A stretch of DNA of 7,402 nt from contig PCAX01000026.1 of assembly GCA_002730795.1 (NCBI GenBank), forward strand, positions 22,049 to 29,450, written 5' to 3'. Positions 6,931-7,402 of the stretch are shown here, one piece after another. Within the stretch, counting starts at the first letter, position 1. Each line of letters opens with the position of its first letter. The notes beneath the pieces were generated by a model. That model searched no databases. It was not told the DNA's origin and was given only the letters and a program-made list of their open reading frames with translations. The position numbers were made by a program, and so were the translations under genes. Source of the DNA: Chloroflexota bacterium. GTDB lineage: Bacteria; Chloroflexota; Dehalococcoidia; Lucifugimonadales; Lucifugimonadaceae.

Positions 6931-7402
6931 TTGTTAATCTCTACGTATAAACATAATGTGTTTGAAACGGTGTTGGGATGGATGAGCATTGTGACAAGTG
7001 ATAAGGGAATAGTGCGAACTACCCTACCGGTACCATCTAAATCAGAAGCTCTAAAACATATACGATCAGAGGTAAAATCATCCCAGTATTCTAATCAAGA
7101 ATCTCGAATCTTGGAGGCTAAAAAGATCATAGCCTCATATTTATCGGGTAAATCTACAGAAACCAATTTTATTTGTCTAGATTTTGGCCACGCGAACACT
7201 TTTTCCGTTAATGTATGGCAAATGTGTAGAAAAATTCCATTCGCCGAAACTCGTAGCTATTTATGGTTGGCTAATATGGTCGGTAATCGACGAGCCGCTA
7301 GGGCAGTTGGACAGGCAATGGCTCGAAATCCTTTACCTATTTTGATTCCCTGCCACAGAGTTATTTTGTCTTCAGGAAAAATAGGTGGTTTTATGGGCAA
7401 AG
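6931..7402 (+). CDS. ogt: O6-alkylguanine-DNA alkyltransferase (partial, cut at 3' end)
   Basis: A suicide DNA-repair protein that moves an alkyl group from O6-alkylguanine to its own cysteine. The active-site motif IPCHRV is present (Cys141 with this start) in PLPILIPCHRVILSSGKIGGF. GNRRAARAVGQAMARNP precedes it, with the expected arginine finger Arg124 of the DNA-binding helix. ETRSYLWLANMVG and VWQMCRKIPF match the domain upstream of it. The first 70 or so residues, starting FETVLGWMSIVTSDKGI, form the variable N-terminal domain. The window ends 157 codons in; roughly the last 10-25 residues are missing. The start is uncertain: TTG 6931 (3 bases after the previous stop), GTG 6958 and ATG 6982 are all in frame. 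I prefer TTG because homologs usually have several residues before the FET-x-LGW segment. No Shine-Dalgarno sequence is seen. It probably shares the upstream operon's transcript. The symbol could also be given as mgt or adaB. Confidence 0.88.
   Translation, partial: MLISTYKHNVFETVLGWMSIVTSDKGIVRTTLPVPSKSEALKHIRSEVKSSQYSNQESRILEAKKIIASYLSGKSTETNFICLDFGHANTFSVNVWQMCRKIPFAETRSYLWLANMVGNRRAARAVGQAMARNPLPILIPCHRVILSSGKIGGFMGK

Noticed and set aside
6931..6957. Separate promoter for the alkyltransferase (TTGTTA and CATAAT or TATAAA)
   Set aside because: The spacers are 15 and 9 bases, too short, and transcription would begin at or after the likely start codon.

Overview
The window looks like ordinary chromosomal DNA of an AT-rich bacterium. 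It holds six protein genes, no RNA genes, no mobile elements and no CRISPR. The gene set is a MoxR ATPase, a DUF58 protein, a large membrane-bound transglutaminase-like protein and an O6-alkylguanine-DNA alkyltransferase, next to a SelA-like PLP enzyme and a nitroreductase. Together with the low GC, this would fit a Chloroflexota lineage such as marine SAR202/Dehalococcoidia. That assignment is inference from gene content and protein flavour; no rRNA or other marker is present to confirm it.

Layout. Bases 10-1790 carry two minus-strand genes: a YdjA-type nitroreductase (1218-1790), followed closely by a SelA/DgaE-like fold-type I PLP enzyme (10-1191). They probably form one transcript. Bases 1791-1929 are a divergent control region with a perfect TATAAT box for the plus-strand operon and a weaker candidate promoter for the minus-strand pair. 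From 1930 to the right edge, four plus-strand genes run in series: MoxR ATPase, DUF58 protein, TgpA-like transglutaminase/DUF4129 protein, and an alkyltransferase cut by the window edge at 7402.

How the genes relate. MoxR, DUF58 and transglutaminase is a widespread three-gene module. The AAA+ MoxR ATPase is thought to act as a chaperone on a partner, the DUF58 protein carries a vWA-like fold at the membrane, and the transglutaminase-like protein has an N-terminal membrane bundle, a large external region and a C-terminal DUF4129 tail. What the module acts on is not firmly known. The alkyltransferase looks functionally unrelated but sits directly behind the operon.

The most notable observation is in the transglutaminase-like protein. 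Where the family has its nucleophilic cysteine this protein has serine (Ser649), while the histidine (His693) and an acidic residue (Glu709) are kept. The only two cysteines of its external part lie in a short insertion just before that serine. Other points are an open reading frame running through the apparent MoxR-DUF58 gap and the lack of clear Shine-Dalgarno sequences at nearly all starts. I see no clear new defence or mobile system.
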